Below, piece by piece: positions 44,075-53,823 of a DNA stretch of 64,000 nt (position 1 is the first letter of the stretch; the number at the start of each line of letters is the position of its first letter). The notes beneath the pieces were generated by a model, which made no database searches, had not been told where the DNA came from, and saw nothing but the letters and a program-made list of their open reading frames with translations. The stretch comes from Mycolicibacterium chitae. Its GTDB lineage: Bacteria; Actinomycetota; Actinomycetes; Mycobacteriales; Mycobacteriaceae. The DNA is taken from contig NZ_LR134355.1 in assembly GCF_900637205.1 (NCBI RefSeq), positions 3,038,001 through 3,102,000 of the forward strand, given 5' to 3'. The translations under genes were made by a program, and so were the position numbers.

Positions 44075-45403
44075 CTACCCGGGGATCGCCGCAAGTCGCC
44101 GGGGCAGTGTCTTCCGGGACGCGCCCGGGCCCAGCACCGCGGCCCCGAAGGGCTGCGTGAGCAGTTTCTTGGCCACCGCGTTGACCTCGTCGAGGGTCAC
44201 CGCGTCGATGTGCGCCAACGTATCGTCCAGGCTGCGATGCTCGCCGTAGTTGATCTCGCTGCGGCCGATCCGGTTCATCCGGGAGGCCGAATCCTCCAGG
44301 CCCAGAACAAGTCCCCCGCGCAACGACCCCTTGGCGATGCGGCACTCCTGTTCGGTGATGCCGTCCTCGGCCACCTGCGTCAACACGTCGGTGGCCACGG
44401 TTACCACCTCGTCGAAGCGCTCCGGCAGGCACCCGGCGTACACCGAGAACGCGCCGGTGTCGGCGAAGGTGTCCACCATCGAGTACACCGAGTAGGCCAA
44501 CCCGCGCGATTCCCGGATCTGTTGGAACAACCGAGAACTCAGCCCGCCGCCCAGCGCGTTGTTGAGCACGGCCAACGCCCAGCGGTGCGACCAGTTGCGC
44601 CCCGGGGCGCGCACACCGAGCATCAGATGCGTCTGTTCGGCGTCCCGGCCGACGACTTCCAACCGCGGCGCACCGGGCACCCGGCCGCCACCGACACGCG
44701 GCGTGGCCGCGATGCGGCCCGCCACGGTGCGCCGGCCGAAATGCTCGCGCACCAGCTCGACCACCTCGGTGTGGTCGATGTTGCCGGCCACCGCGACGAC
44801 CATGCGTTCCGGGGTGTAGCGGCGCACGTGGAAGGAATGCAGCTGGGAGCGCGTCATCGCCGAGATGGAGTCGACGCTGCCGATCACGGGTCGGCCCACC
44901 GGATGGTCGCCGAACATGGCCGACATGAACACGTCGCCCAGGGTGTCCTCGGGGTCGTCGTCGCGCATCGCGATCTCCTCGAGCACGACATCGCGCTCGA
45001 GTTCGACGTCCTCGGCGGCACACCGGCCGTTGAGCACCACGTCGGCCACCAGGTCGACGGCCAGTGCCAGATCGCTGTCGAGCACGTGCGCGTAATAGCA
45101 GGTGTGCTCTTTGGCGGTGAACGCGTTCAGTTCCCCGCCGACCGCGTCCACGGCCTGGGCGATGTCGACCGCCGTGCGAGTGGGGGTGGCCTTGAACAGC
45201 AGGTGCTCTAGGAAATGCGCCGCACCGGCGACGGTGCGGCCCTCGTCGCGCGAGCCGATGCCGACCCACACCCCGACCGATGCCGACCGCACCGACGGCA
45301 CGAATTCGGTGACGACACGCAGACCACCCGGGAGGGTGGTGCGGCGCACGGCCGTGTGGTCGCGCGCCGCCCCGTCGGCTCTAGGCGTCGGCGGTCGCAA
45401 CAT
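44075..45403 (-). CDS. pepR: M16 family zinc metallopeptidase PepR
   Basis: 442 aa. Inverted zinc motif HxxEH is HFLEHLLF, with the distal Glu in [13 protein letters not shown]. The second M16 domain carries [29 protein letters not shown], the Arg/Tyr substrate segment. Clan members degrade small peptides; the mycobacterial one is uncharacterised. Its ATG at 45403 overlaps the gpsI 3' end by 23 bp, so it is co-transcribed with PNPase, as with Rv2783c-Rv2782c. Confidence 0.92.
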   Translation of the reverse strand: MLRPPTPRADGAARDHTAVRRTTLPGGLRVVTEFVPSVRSASVGVWVGIGSRDEGRTVAGAAHFLEHLLFKATPTRTAVDIAQAVDAVGGELNAFTAKEHTCYYAHVLDSDLALAVDLVADVVLNGRCAAEDVELERDVVLEEIAMRDDDPEDTLGDVFMSAMFGDHPVGRPVIGSVDSISAMTRSQLHSFHVRRYTPERMVVAVAGNIDHTEVVELVREHFGRRTVAGRIAATPRVGGGRVPGAPRLEVVGRDAEQTHLMLGVRAPGRNWSHRWALAVLNNALGGGLSSRLFQQIRESRGLAYSVYSMVDTFADTGAFSVYAGCLPERFDEVVTVATDVLTQVAEDGITEQECRIAKGSLRGGLVLGLEDSASRMNRIGRSEINYGEHRSLDDTLAHIDAVTLDEVNAVAKKLLTQPFGAAVLGPGASRKTLPRRLAAIPG

Positions 45404-47651
45404 CTGCGGACGCCGGAGTACCCTCCGGTGCCTCTGCCGCTGCGTCCTCTTCGTCGACCAGGATCAGCGAGATCTTGCCCCGGTTGTCGATGTCGGCGAT
45501 CTCGACACGCAGCTTGTCGCCGACCTTGACGACATCCTCGACCTTGGCGATCCGCTTGCCGCGGCCCAACTTCGAGATGTGCACCAGGCCGTCGCGACCC
45601 GGCAGCAACGACACGAAGGCGCCGAAATCGGTGGTCTTGACCACGGTGCCGAGGAACCGCTCGCCAACCTTGGGCAGCTGCGGGTTGGCGATCGCGTTGA
45701 TCTTGTCGATCGCGGCCTGCGCCGAAACCCCGTCGGCGGCACCGACGAACACCGTGCCGTCGTCCTCGATGGAGATCGAGGCGCCGGTCTCCTCGGTGAT
45801 GCCGTTGATGACCTTGCCCTTGGGCCCGATGACCTCGCCGATCTTGTCCACCGGCACCTTGATGGTGGTGATCCGGGGCGCGTACGGGCTCATCTCGTCC
45901 GGGGCGTCGATGGCCTCGGCCATGACCTCCAGGATGGTGGTCCGGGCATCCTTGGCCTGCGACAGCGCACCGGCCAGCACCTGGGAGGGAATCCCGTCCA
46001 GCTTGGTGTCGAGCTGCAGCGCGGTCACGAAGTCCTTGGTGCCGGCGACCTTGAAGTCCATGTCGCCGAAGGCATCCTCGGCGCCGAGGATGTCGGTCAG
46101 CGCCACGAAGCGTCGCTCCACCGCCCCGTCCACCTCGACGTCGTCGGACACCAGACCCATCGCGATACCGGCCACCGGCGCCTTCAGCGGCACACCGGCG
46201 TTCAGCAGCGACAGGGTCGAGGCGCACACCGAACCCATCGAGGTGGATCCGTTGGAGCTCAACGCTTCCGAGACCTGACGGATGGCGTACGGGAACTCTT
46301 CCACGCTGGGCAGCACCGGCATCAGCGCCCGCTCGGCCAGCGCGCCGTGGCCGATCTCGCGACGCTTGGGCGAACCGACCCGGCCGGTCTCACCGGTCGA
46401 GTACGGCGGGAAGTTGTAGTGGTGCATGTAGCGCTTGGAGGTTTCCGGCCCCAGCGAGTCGATCTGCTGCGCCATCTTGATCATGTCCAGCGTGGTGACA
46501 CCCATGATCTGGGTCTCGCCGCGCTCGAACAGCGCGCTGCCGTGGGCGCGCGGGATGATCGCGACCTCCGCGGACAGCGCCCGGATGTCGGTGATGCCGC
46601 GGCCGTCGATGCGGAAGTGATCGGTCAGGATGCGCTGGCGGACAAGCTTTTTGGTCAGCGCACGATAGGCGGCGCCGATCTCCTTCTCGCGACCGGCGTA
46701 AGTCTCGGCCAGACGCTCGAGCACCTCGACCTTGATCTCGTCGGTGCGGTCGTTGCGCTCGTTCTTGCCGGCGATGGTCAGCGCGGCGGACAGCTCGTCG
46801 GTGGCCACCGAGGCCACCGAGTAGTAGACGTCCTCGCCGTACTCGGGGAACAGCGGGTACTCGACGGTCTCCTTGCCGGCCGCCTCGTGCAGCGCCTGCT
46901 GGGCCTTGCACAGGGTGGCGATGAACGGCTTGGCGGCTTCAAGGCCCTCGGCCACCACGGTCTCGGTCGGCGCCGCGGCGCCCCCGCCGATCAGCTCGAT
47001 GACGTTGTCGGTGGCCTCGGCCTCCACCATCATGATCGCGACGTCTTCCTTGTCGCCGTCAGCGACGACGCGGCCGGCGACAACCATGTCGAAGACGGCC
47101 CGCTCGAGCTGCTCGACGTTGGGGAACGCGACCCACTGCCCGTCGATCAGCGCCACGCGCACGCCGCCGACCGGGCCGGAGAACGGCAGGCCGGAGATCT
47201 GGGTGGAGGCCGACGCGGCGTTGATGGCCAGCACGTCGTAGAGATCCTTGGGATCCAGGCTCAGGACGGTCACCACGACCTGGATCTCGTTGCGCAGCCC
47301 GCTGACGAACGTGGGACGCAGCGGCCGGTCGATGAGCCGGCAGGTCAGGATCGCGTCGGTCGAGGGGCGACCCTCGCGACGGAAGAACGATCCGGGAATG
47401 CGCCCGGCGGCGTACATCCGCTCCTCGACGTCGATGGTCAGGGGGAAGAAGTCGAAGTGGTCCTTGGGCGCCTTGCTCGCGGTGGTGGCGCTGAGCAGCA
47501 TGGTCTCGTCGTCCAGGTAGGCGACGACGGCGCCGGCGGCCTGCTGGGCCAGCCGACCGGTCTCGAAACGAATGGTGCGGGTGCCGAAGCTCCCGTTGTC
47601 AATGACGGCGGTCGACTCGAACACGCCTTCGTCAATTTCAGCAACAGACAT
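45381..47651 (-). CDS. gpsI: Polynucleotide phosphorylase (GpsI/PNPase)
   Basis: 756 aa from ATG 47651; an ATG at 47663 has a better AGAGG site and would add four residues. 3'-5' phosphorolytic exonuclease of RNA decay. Two RNase PH domains ([20 protein letters not shown] in the first, [19 protein letters not shown] and [22 protein letters not shown] in the second), then KH ([20 protein letters not shown]) and S1 ([26 protein letters not shown]) domains. A Glu/Ala-rich tail follows. A perfect GC hairpin lies in the leader about 90 bp upstream. Confidence 0.96.
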   Translation of the reverse strand: MSVAEIDEGVFESTAVIDNGSFGTRTIRFETGRLAQQAAGAVVAYLDDETMLLSATTASKAPKDHFDFFPLTIDVEERMYAAGRIPGSFFRREGRPSTDAILTCRLIDRPLRPTFVSGLRNEIQVVVTVLSLDPKDLYDVLAINAASASTQISGLPFSGPVGGVRVALIDGQWVAFPNVEQLERAVFDMVVAGRVVADGDKEDVAIMMVEAEATDNVIELIGGGAAAPTETVVAEGLEAAKPFIATLCKAQQALHEAAGKETVEYPLFPEYGEDVYYSVASVATDELSAALTIAGKNERNDRTDEIKVEVLERLAETYAGREKEIGAAYRALTKKLVRQRILTDHFRIDGRGITDIRALSAEVAIIPRAHGSALFERGETQIMGVTTLDMIKMAQQIDSLGPETSKRYMHHYNFPPYSTGETGRVGSPKRREIGHGALAERALMPVLPSVEEFPYAIRQVSEALSSNGSTSMGSVCASTLSLLNAGVPLKAPVAGIAMGLVSDDVEVDGAVERRFVALTDILGAEDAFGDMDFKVAGTKDFVTALQLDTKLDGIPSQVLAGALSQAKDARTTILEVMAEAIDAPDEMSPYAPRITTIKVPVDKIGEVIGPKGKVINGITEETGASISIEDDGTVFVGAADGVSAQAAIDKINAIANPQLPKVGERFLGTVVKTTDFGAFVSLLPGRDGLVHISKLGRGKRIAKVEDVVKVGDKLRVEIADIDNRGKISLILVDEEDAAAEAPEGTPASADVATADA

Positions 47652-47739
47652 AGATGTCCGCATGCCCTCTCTGGTAATTCAGCTGTTTTGCGTCGTCACG
47701 CGTCAGGGCACCCAGATGCGGCTGCGGCCGTCGATCGAA

Positions 47740-47762
47740 GCTGCCGGAATTCCCCCGGCAGC
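47740..47762 (-). promoter_or_regulatory. Perfect GC hairpin in the gpsI leader
   Basis: GCTGCCGG (47740-47747) pairs with CCGGCAGC (47755-47762) across a 7-nt loop. No T-run follows on the minus strand. It could be an I-shaped terminator for lppU or, since PNPase messages are autoregulated through 5' hairpins in other bacteria, a control element of gpsI. The remaining 47652-47942 gap shows no gene. Confidence 0.5.
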
Positions 47763-47942
47763 CACTACCGAAGACCGCCCAACATCGGCGACCCCTCCCA
47801 CTTCAGGGGATGTAGTGACGCGCTGGAACGGTGCGCGCGGTCTGCGCGAACCGCACCGAGTCCCGGGCCGGTACGGGCGCGGAACAGCCCTACTCTACAC
47901 CGCGAGGTTTCCGATCCCGTCAAACCCGCAGGTGGGGCCGCG

Positions 47943-48428
47943 TCAACGCTGGTTCTCGACGCAGACGGTGAATTGGCGTTCCTCGTAGGCGTAGCCCTGC
48001 CCGCTCAGGCACTGGTCGACATTGGCGACGTCGGTGAGGATCTGGGTGGCGCGCTGACGGTGCGGGACGGCCCGATCGGCGCAGTCGACCCGCACCGGGT
48101 CGGTGTGATGCTCGGGGTGCACGCTCATGCAGCCGCCGACCACCCAATCGATGTCCAGACAGACGGTGCTGACGTTGTCCGACAGCCCGCCGCGCTGGGA
48201 GTAGAACGAGTCGACGTCGCTCGGGCACTGATCGCCCCCCGGACCGTTGACCGTGGCGACCACCTTGAAGTTGGACTCCGGGCTGCCGCAGGCCACCTCG
48301 TGGGCCTCGGGGCGGTCGATGGCGCCGCCGACCCGCAGGCAGTCACCGATTTCCAGGTCGTTGGCCCGCGTGTTGGCCGGCGGGACCTCGGCGCAGCCGG
48401 TCACCCATGCCGCCGCGATCGCTATCAC
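47943..48428 (-). CDS. lppU: Lipoprotein LppU
   Basis: Predicted lipoprotein, 161 aa from GTG 48428, probably 170 aa from an upstream CTG. The lipobox VTG-C lies in AIAAAWVTGCAEVPP. From GTG 48428 the signal peptide would have only 11 residues before the Cys and no positive charge. Nine codons upstream the frame reads LTHRRVIPA from CTG 48455, which would supply the normal RR-containing n-region and overlap the rpsO stop as CTGA. The mature part is Cys-rich (GDCLRVGG, ACGSPESNF, CPSDVDSF, VCLDIDW, GCMSV, QCLSG, TVCVE), probably disulfide-bonded. Place and pattern match Rv2784c. Confidence 0.78.
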   Translation of the reverse strand: MIAIAAAWVTGCAEVPPANTRANDLEIGDCLRVGGAIDRPEAHEVACGSPESNFKVVATVNGPGGDQCPSDVDSFYSQRGGLSDNVSTVCLDIDWVVGGCMSVHPEHHTDPVRVDCADRAVPHRQRATQILTDVANVDQCLSGQGYAYEERQFTVCVENQR

Positions 48429-48451
48429 GGCGGGGATGACGCGGCGATGGG

Positions 48452-48721
48452 TCAGCGCCGCAGACCCAGCCGCTCGATGAGCGAACGGTAGCGCGCCACG
48501 TCGACCTGCGCGACGTACTTGAGCAGCCGGCGACGACGACCCACCAGCAGCAGCAGTCCGCGCCGCGAGTGGTGGTCGTGCTTGTGCTTCTTGAGATGCT
48601 CGGTGAGATCGGTGATGCGCTTGGTCAGCAGCGCGACCTGCGCCTCGGGCGAGCCCGTGTCGGTCTCGTGCAGCCCGTAGCTGGTCAGGATCTCTTTTTT
48701 CTGCTCGGCGGTAAGCGCCAC
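48452..48721 (-). CDS. rpsO: 30S ribosomal protein S15
   Basis: 89 aa, standard length. [69 protein letters not shown] is the S15 signature throughout. It binds 16S rRNA early in small-subunit assembly. The start is GTG 48721, with GGAG upstream. A 137-bp leader separates it from ribF. lppU overlaps or follows directly. Confidence 0.97.
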   Translation of the reverse strand: MALTAEQKKEILTSYGLHETDTGSPEAQVALLTKRITDLTEHLKKHKHDHHSRRGLLLLVGRRRRLLKYVAQVDVARYRSLIERLGLRR

Positions 48722-48858
48722 GGAATCACTCCATCTATTTCAGTCCGCGAACATTGATATCCCCTGCGGGATCCGGCGCGGCCACCGCGAACTGCAGCGC
48801 ACGCCGATTGTCGTCGCAGAGTTTAACAGCGGGGGTCTCGAAACGACGATTCCGGCGC

Positions 48859-49833
48859 CTAGCGCGACTCCCGCAGGATGTTGCGGGCCTTCTCGGTGTC
48901 GCGGTGCATGGCCTGGATCAGGTCCTCGACGGAGTCGAACTTCTCCTGGCCCCGGACCCGGGCGACAAAATCCACGGCGACGTGCTGGCCGTACAGGTCG
49001 GCGGCGGTATCCAGGACGAAGGCCTCCACGGTGCGGGTCCGTCCGGAGAACGTCGGGTTGGTGCCCACCGAGACCGCGGCCTGATACCGCTCGCCCGGGA
49101 TCACCGTCCCCATCACGGGCCCGTGGCCCAGCACGGTGAACCAGGCGGCGTAGACGCCGTCGGCCGGGATCGCCGAATGCATCGGCGGGGCGACGTTGGC
49201 CGTCGGAAAACCCAGTCCCTTGCCGCGGCCGTCACCGCGGACGACGACACCCTCGACCCGGTGCGGACGGCCGAGCGCCTCGGTGGCCGCGGCCATGTCG
49301 CCGGCGTCCACGCAGGCGCGGATGTAGGTCGAGGAGAACGTCACGCCGTTGTTCTGGTGCTCGGCGACCAGCGACATGGCCTCGACCGCGAAGCCGAACC
49401 GCTCCCCCGCGTCGCGCAGCATCTCGACGTTGCCCGTGGCCTTCTTGCCGAAGGTGAAGTTCTCGCCCACCACCACCTCGACGACGTGCAGCCGCTCGAC
49501 CAGCAGTTCGTGCACGTAGCGCTCCGGGGTGAGCTTCATGAAGTCCGCGGTGAACGGCATCACCAAGAAGACGTCGATGCCGAGTTCCTCGGCGAGTTCG
49601 GCGCGCCGGGTCAGCGTGGTCAGCTGCGCCGGATGGCTGCCGGGGAAGACCACTTCCATGGGGTGCGGATCGAACGTCATCAGCACCACCGGCACGCCGC
49701 GGGCACGCCCCGCCTTCACCGCACGCGCGATCAACTCGGCGTGTCCGCGGTGCACACCGTCGAACACACCGATGGTGAGTACGCACCTGCCCCAGTCCGT
49801 GGGGATTTCGTCTTGTCCCCGCCACCGCTGCAC
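48859..49833 (-). CDS. ribF: Bifunctional riboflavin kinase / FAD synthetase
   Basis: 324 aa. N-terminal FMN adenylyltransferase with TIGVFDGVHRGHAELI and VVVGENFTFGKKATGN, then the riboflavin kinase domain with RVEGVVVRGDGRGKGLGFPTANV and VSVGTNPTFSGRTRTVEAFVLD. Makes FMN and FAD from riboflavin. The start is GTG 49833 with TAGGCT seven bases upstream. It is divergent from the MntR/SirR gene. Confidence 0.96.
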   Translation of the reverse strand: MQRWRGQDEIPTDWGRCVLTIGVFDGVHRGHAELIARAVKAGRARGVPVVLMTFDPHPMEVVFPGSHPAQLTTLTRRAELAEELGIDVFLVMPFTADFMKLTPERYVHELLVERLHVVEVVVGENFTFGKKATGNVEMLRDAGERFGFAVEAMSLVAEHQNNGVTFSSTYIRACVDAGDMAAATEALGRPHRVEGVVVRGDGRGKGLGFPTANVAPPMHSAIPADGVYAAWFTVLGHGPVMGTVIPGERYQAAVSVGTNPTFSGRTRTVEAFVLDTAADLYGQHVAVDFVARVRGQEKFDSVEDLIQAMHRDTEKARNILRESR

Positions 49834-49840
49834 GCCGGTA

Positions 49841-49846
49841 AGCCTA
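49841..49846 (-). promoter_or_regulatory. TAGGCT -10 box of leaderless ribF
   Basis: On the minus strand TAGGCT is followed by seven bases and the GTG at 49833. Confidence 0.5.
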
Positions 49847-49943
49847 CGGTGCGACGCCTCGGCCGTCTGCTCGGGTCACCCGTCCGGGCCCGCCGGGCGG
49901 CGACGCGGATCACACTGAAGACCCGAATGAGGTGACCATTGCC

Positions 49944-49949
49944 TAAACT
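49944..49949 (+). promoter_or_regulatory. -10 box of leaderless mntR/sirR gene
   Basis: TAAACT, seven bases, then GTG at 49957; this spacing favours 49957 over the in-frame TTG at 49939. Confidence 0.5.
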
Positions 49950-49956
49950 CGATGCC

Positions 49957-50661
49957 GTGAGTCCCAACGATGGTCTCGACAGTGGTGCCAGTGACCTGAC
50001 CACGGTCGCTCAGGACTACCTGAAGGTCATCTGGACCGTGCAGGAGTGGGCGCCGGAGAAGATCAGCACCAAGCTGCTGGCCGATCGCCTCGGCGTCTCG
50101 GCGAGCACCGCCTCGGAGTCCATTCGCAAGCTCGCCGATCAGGGCCTGGTCCACCACGAGAAGTACGGTGCGGTGACGCTGACGGAACGGGGGCGCGCGG
50201 CGGCGCTGTCCATGGTGCGCCGCCACCGACTGCTCGAGACCTTTCTGGTCAACGAACTCGGCTACAGCTGGGACGAGGTGCACGACGAGGCCGAGGTGCT
50301 CGAGCACGCCGTGTCCGATCGGATGCTCGACCGGATGGACGCCAAGCTCGGCTACCCCACCCGCGACCCGCACGGCGACCCGATCCCGGCCGCCGACGGC
50401 AAGGTGCCCACCCCGCCGGCGCGGCAACTCTCGGACTGCGACAACGGCGACGAGGGCACGGTGGCCCGGATCTCCGACTCCGACCCCGAGATGTTGCGCT
50501 ACTTCGACACCGTGGGCATCAACCTGGACGCCCGACTGCGGGTGCTGGCCCGTCGCGACTTCGCCGGGATGATCTCGGTGGCCGTGGAGTCGCACGCCGG
50601 GGAGAACACCACCGTGGACCTGGGCAGCCCTGCGGCCCAGGCCATCTGGGTGGTGGCCTGA
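49957..50661 (+). CDS. sirR: DtxR-family metal-dependent repressor (MntR/SirR)
   Basis: 234 aa. N-terminal winged helix (STKLLADRLGVSASTASESIRKLADQGLVHHEKYGAVTLTERGR), dimerisation domain with metal ligands (RRHRLLETFLVNELGYSWDEVHDEAEVLEHAVSDRMLDRMD), and a C-terminal SH3-like FeoA domain (ARISDSDPEMLRYFDTVGINLDARLRVLARRDFAG). The ligand set H-E-C/x-E-H in the second domain fits manganese repressors; the mycobacterial orthologue (Rv2788) is the Mn-responsive MntR. It probably controls Mn importers elsewhere. Confidence 0.9.
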   Translation: MSPNDGLDSGASDLTTVAQDYLKVIWTVQEWAPEKISTKLLADRLGVSASTASESIRKLADQGLVHHEKYGAVTLTERGRAAALSMVRRHRLLETFLVNELGYSWDEVHDEAEVLEHAVSDRMLDRMDAKLGYPTRDPHGDPIPAADGKVPTPPARQLSDCDNGDEGTVARISDSDPEMLRYFDTVGINLDARLRVLARRDFAGMISVAVESHAGENTTVDLGSPAAQAIWVVA

Positions 50662-50684
50662 CCGTTCTGGTCAGTCGAAATCGG

Positions 50685-51104
50685 TCAGTCGAAGTCGGCC
50701 CGCACGGCCTCGGAGGCGTAGACGCCCAGCAGGTCACGCGCGGAGACGATGGCGCTCACGGCGCCCTCGTCGCCCACCAGCAGGTGCCGGATGTGCTTGT
50801 CGGCCATCCGCAGCGCCGCCTGCTCGACGGTGGTGTCGGGCGCGCACCACACCAGGTTCGAACTGGCCACCTCGGTCGCGGGGGTCGTCGCGAGATCGCG
50901 GGCGGCGGCCACCGCCCGGACGATGTCGCGCTCGCTGATCAACGCCACCGGTCGGACCTCGTCACCGACCACGACCACGCCGACGTCGTGGGCGACGAGC
51001 GCCTCGGCCGCCGCGAGCACGCTGGCCCCGGTGGGGATGCGAACCACCGCGTCCCCGGTGATATCTGCGATGACGATCGAACCTGCGGCCGGAATGCTTG
51101 TCAT
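50685..51104 (-). CDS. CBS domain protein
   Basis: 139 aa made of two CBS motifs: VVRIPTGASVLAAAEALVAHDVGVVVVGDEVRPVALISERDIVRAV, and LVWCAPDTTVEQAALRMADKHIRHLLVGDEGAVSAIVSARDLLGVY. Such stand-alone pairs bind adenosine nucleotides and act as energy or ligand sensors; partner unknown. ATG 51104 is preferred over 51113 because the only AGG site lies at usable distance from it. It ends 23 bp from the convergent sirR stop. Confidence 0.85.
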   Translation of the reverse strand: MTSIPAAGSIVIADITGDAVVRIPTGASVLAAAEALVAHDVGVVVVGDEVRPVALISERDIVRAVAAARDLATTPATEVASSNLVWCAPDTTVEQAALRMADKHIRHLLVGDEGAVSAIVSARDLLGVYASEAVRADFD

Positions 51105-51190
51105 ACCGCTCATCCTGCCAGTTCGGACGCCCGCCGAGCAGGGACCAACGTCGTCGGCCGGGAGGACCTAAGAGACCTGAGCCGACGTTC

Positions 51191-52087
51191 TCACAGCGTT
51201 GCGGGACGCACCACCACGACGGATTTCGTCCGCCCGCTCGGGCGGTCCTCCAGCAGCGCCATCACCCGGCCGTCCGGGGCGACCGCGGCGTAGGTGCCCG
51301 CGATGCCCGCCGCCGGCAGCGGCCGGCCGTGGCTGGTGTCGAGGGTCTCCTCGTCGGTGAGGTCACGGCGGGGAAAGGCCAGCAGGCAGGCCTCGTCGAG
51401 GGAGTAGCTGAGCTGCGGCGCCTGGTCCAATTGCTCGAGCGTGCGGGCCTGATCGAGGCCGAACCCGCCGACGCGGGTGCGGCGCAGCGCGGTCAGATGC
51501 CCGCCGACGCCCAGCGCGACGCCGATGTCGCGGGCCAGCGCGCGAATGTAGGTTCCCGACGAGCAATCCACCACGACGTCGACGTCGACGACCGTCCCGG
51601 CGCGGCGCACCGCCGTGACGTCGAACCGGTCGATGCGCACCGGGCGCGCGGCCAACTCGACCGTCTCCCCCTCGCGGGCGAGCTGGTAGGCCCGCTTGCC
51701 GTCGACCTTGATGGCGCTGACCGCCGACGGCACCTGCTCGATGTCGCCGCGCAGCGCGGCGACCGCGGTCTCGATCGCCTCGTCGGTGACGTCCGCGGCG
51801 GAGATCTCCTGCAGCAGTTCACCTTCGGCGTCGTCGGTCGAGGTGGACCGGCCGAGCCGGATCGTGGCGGTGTAGGTCTTGGACGCCCCCGCCACCAGGC
51901 CCAGGATCTTGGTGGCCCGTTCGACGCCGATCACCAGCACGCCGGTGGCCATCGGGTCCAGGGTGCCGGCGTGGCCGACCTTGCGGGTGCCGAAGATGCG
52001 GCGACAGCGCCCGACGACGTCGTGGCTGGTCATCCCGCCCGGCTTGTCGACGACGACCAGCCCGGGCGGCGGAACTGGTTTGCTCAC
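51191..52087 (-). CDS. truB: tRNA pseudouridine(55) synthase TruB
   Basis: 298 aa. Catalytic Asp in [43 protein letters not shown] before it; [20 protein letters not shown] and [17 protein letters not shown] follow. A small PUA-like C-terminal domain ends the protein. It converts U55 to pseudouridine in the T-loop of tRNAs. The start GTG 52087 overlaps the pptT stop (GTGA), giving the coupled run pptH-pptT-truB. Confidence 0.95.
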   Translation of the reverse strand: MSKPVPPPGLVVVDKPGGMTSHDVVGRCRRIFGTRKVGHAGTLDPMATGVLVIGVERATKILGLVAGASKTYTATIRLGRSTSTDDAEGELLQEISAADVTDEAIETAVAALRGDIEQVPSAVSAIKVDGKRAYQLAREGETVELAARPVRIDRFDVTAVRRAGTVVDVDVVVDCSSGTYIRALARDIGVALGVGGHLTALRRTRVGGFGLDQARTLEQLDQAPQLSYSLDEACLLAFPRRDLTDEETLDTSHGRPLPAAGIAGTYAAVAPDGRVMALLEDRPSGRTKSVVVVRPATL

Positions 52088-52746
52088 AACACGATCGCCG
52101 TCAGCGCCAGCCCGTCGGTCACCGACCAGCGGCCCCGCAGCGTCGTCAGCGGCGGACCCGACTTGGCGGCCGGGTCGATTAGGATCCTGGAGGTGAACCC
52201 CCCGGCGCGCCCCGAGGCGTCGACGTCGAAGCTGATGTGAGCGTCCTCGAAACCCAGCCAGCGCTCGGTGAGCGGGAACCACGCCTTGTAGGTGGCCTCC
52301 TTGGCGCAGAACAGGATCCGGTCCCAGTGCAGTCCGCCGGGCAGGGCCGAGATCTCGGTACGTTCGACGCCCAGGCTGATCGCGCCCAGCACGCCGTCCG
52401 GCAGCACGTCGTGCGGTTCGGCGTCGATGCCCACCGACCGCACCGTGGTGCTCGAGCCGACCACCGCGCCGCGGTAGCCCTCGCAGTGCGTGAGGCTGCC
52501 GACCACGCCGTCGGGCCAGCACGGTTCCCCCTTGGGCCCCTTGAGGATCGGCGCGGGGCCCACCCCGAGGTCGCTCAGCGCCAGGCGCGCGCAGTGCCGC
52601 ACGGTGACGAACTCGTTGCGCCGCTTTGCCACCGACGTCGCGACCAGCGGTTCCTCCTCGGGCAGCGGGACCAGCCCGGGCGGGTCGGCGAAGACCTCGG
52701 CGGCGTACACCGAATCGGGCACGATCGCCGCGATGCGTTTGGTCAT
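52084..52746 (-). CDS. pptT: 4'-phosphopantetheinyl transferase PptT
   Basis: 220 aa Sfp-type transferase that activates mycobacterial carrier proteins of polyketide, mycolic acid and siderophore synthesis. Magnesium-binding motifs [10 protein letters not shown] and [23 protein letters not shown], and the CoA-binding [26 protein letters not shown] 52746 overlaps the upstream hydrolase stop by four bases (ATGA). Confidence 0.95.
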   Translation of the reverse strand: MTKRIAAIVPDSVYAAEVFADPPGLVPLPEEEPLVATSVAKRRNEFVTVRHCARLALSDLGVGPAPILKGPKGEPCWPDGVVGSLTHCEGYRGAVVGSSTTVRSVGIDAEPHDVLPDGVLGAISLGVERTEISALPGGLHWDRILFCAKEATYKAWFPLTERWLGFEDAHISFDVDASGRAGGFTSRILIDPAAKSGPPLTTLRGRWSVTDGLALTAIVL

Positions 52747-53702
52747 GATCGCCTGCTGCGCAACCGGTCCCGGAACTTCTCGGACGCGGCCCGCATCTCC
52801 GGGGTGATCATGAAGTGGCCGCCGAACTCGTTGAGGTAGCCGGGCGCGTACTGCGGGTCGGGCAGCACCTGGCGCAGCCACCGATAGGGCTTGCGGCGCC
52901 GCCACTCCCGCGGATAACCGACCGACACCTCCTCGAACCGCACGCCGTCATACCAGGTGGTGCGCGGGATGTGCAGGTGGCCGTAGACCGAACACACCGC
53001 GTTGTAGCGGGTGTGCCAGTCGGCGGTCTCGGTGGTGCCGCACCACAGCGAGAATTCCGGGTAGAACATCACGTCGCAGGGGTCGCGCACCAGCGGGAAG
53101 TGGTTCACCAGCACCGTCGGCGTCATCCAGTCGAGGTCCTCGAGCCGCTCGCGGGTGTGCTTGAGCCGGTCCCGGCACCAGGCGTCCTTGGTGGCGTAGG
53201 GCTCGCTGGAGAGCAGGAACTCGTCGGTGGCCACCACGCCGCGCTCCTTGGCGACGGCCAGCCCCTCGGCCTTGGTGGCCGTGCCTGCGGGCAGGAAGGT
53301 GTAGTCGTAGAGCAGGAACATCGGGACGATGGTGGCCGGGCCGCCCTCGTCGGTCCACACCGGATAGGGATGCTCGGGGGTGATCACCCCCATCTCGTCG
53401 CACATGTTGACCAGGTAGTCGTACCGGGCCCGCCCGAACACCTGCACCGGGTCCTTGCCCGTGGTCCACAGCTCGTGGTTGCCGGGCACCCAGATGACCT
53501 TCGCGAACCGCTTCCGCAGCAGGTCCAGCGACCAGCGGATCTCGTCGGTGCGCTCGGCGACGTCGCCCGCGACGATCAGCCAGTCGTCGGGCGAGGACGG
53601 GTAGAGCGACTCGGTGACCGGCTTGTTCCCGGTGTGACCGGTGTGCAGATCACTGACTGCCCACAGCGTGGGGCGCGATCTGGTCGCAGTCTCAGGTGTC
53701 AC
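52743..53702 (-). CDS. pptH: Phosphopantetheinyl hydrolase PptH (metallophosphoesterase)
   Basis: 319 aa. Calcineurin-type metal motifs in order: [43 protein letters not shown]. In M. tuberculosis the product of Rv2795c removes phosphopantetheine from carrier proteins, opposing PptT; the two genes are coupled there and here. GTG 53702, with TAGGCT eight bases upstream. It heads pptH-pptT-truB. Confidence 0.9.
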   Translation of the reverse strand: MTPETATRSRPTLWAVSDLHTGHTGNKPVTESLYPSSPDDWLIVAGDVAERTDEIRWSLDLLRKRFAKVIWVPGNHELWTTGKDPVQVFGRARYDYLVNMCDEMGVITPEHPYPVWTDEGGPATIVPMFLLYDYTFLPAGTATKAEGLAVAKERGVVATDEFLLSSEPYATKDAWCRDRLKHTRERLEDLDWMTPTVLVNHFPLVRDPCDVMFYPEFSLWCGTTETADWHTRYNAVCSVYGHLHIPRTTWYDGVRFEEVSVGYPREWRRRKPYRWLRQVLPDPQYAPGYLNEFGGHFMITPEMRAASEKFRDRLRSRRS

Positions 53703-53710
53703 GACAATCC

Positions 53711-53716
53711 AGCCTA
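53711..53716 (-). promoter_or_regulatory. TAGGCT -10 box upstream of pptH
   Basis: On the minus strand TAGGCT lies eight bases before the GTG at 53702, at the long edge of leaderless spacing. Confidence 0.45.
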
Positions 53717-53756
53717 GTCATCCGTCTCGGGCGGGGCGCGGCCCATAGGGACGAAC

Positions 53757-53770
53757 TAGAACAGGTTCTT
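53757..53770. promoter_or_regulatory. Inverted repeat resembling a KstR box
   Basis: TAGAACAGGTTCTT: arms AGAAC/GTTCT are perfect with a 2-nt centre. It matches the KstR pattern TnnAACnnGTTnnA except for the last base. KstR is the TetR repressor of cholesterol catabolism genes in mycobacteria. It stands 54 bp before the DUF3558 gene and 41 bp beyond the pptH -10 box. KstR binding is a hypothesis. Confidence 0.45.
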
Positions 53771-53823
53771 GTTTGTTCCTTGTACACTCCCCCGCAGGGT
53801 CGGTCGCCGAGGAAGGGGGTGTG

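Noticed and set aside
45102-48491. 1129-codon open frame on the plus strand
   Set aside because: Antisense to pepR, gpsI, lppU and rpsO; composition is typical of a GC shadow and it shows no domain.
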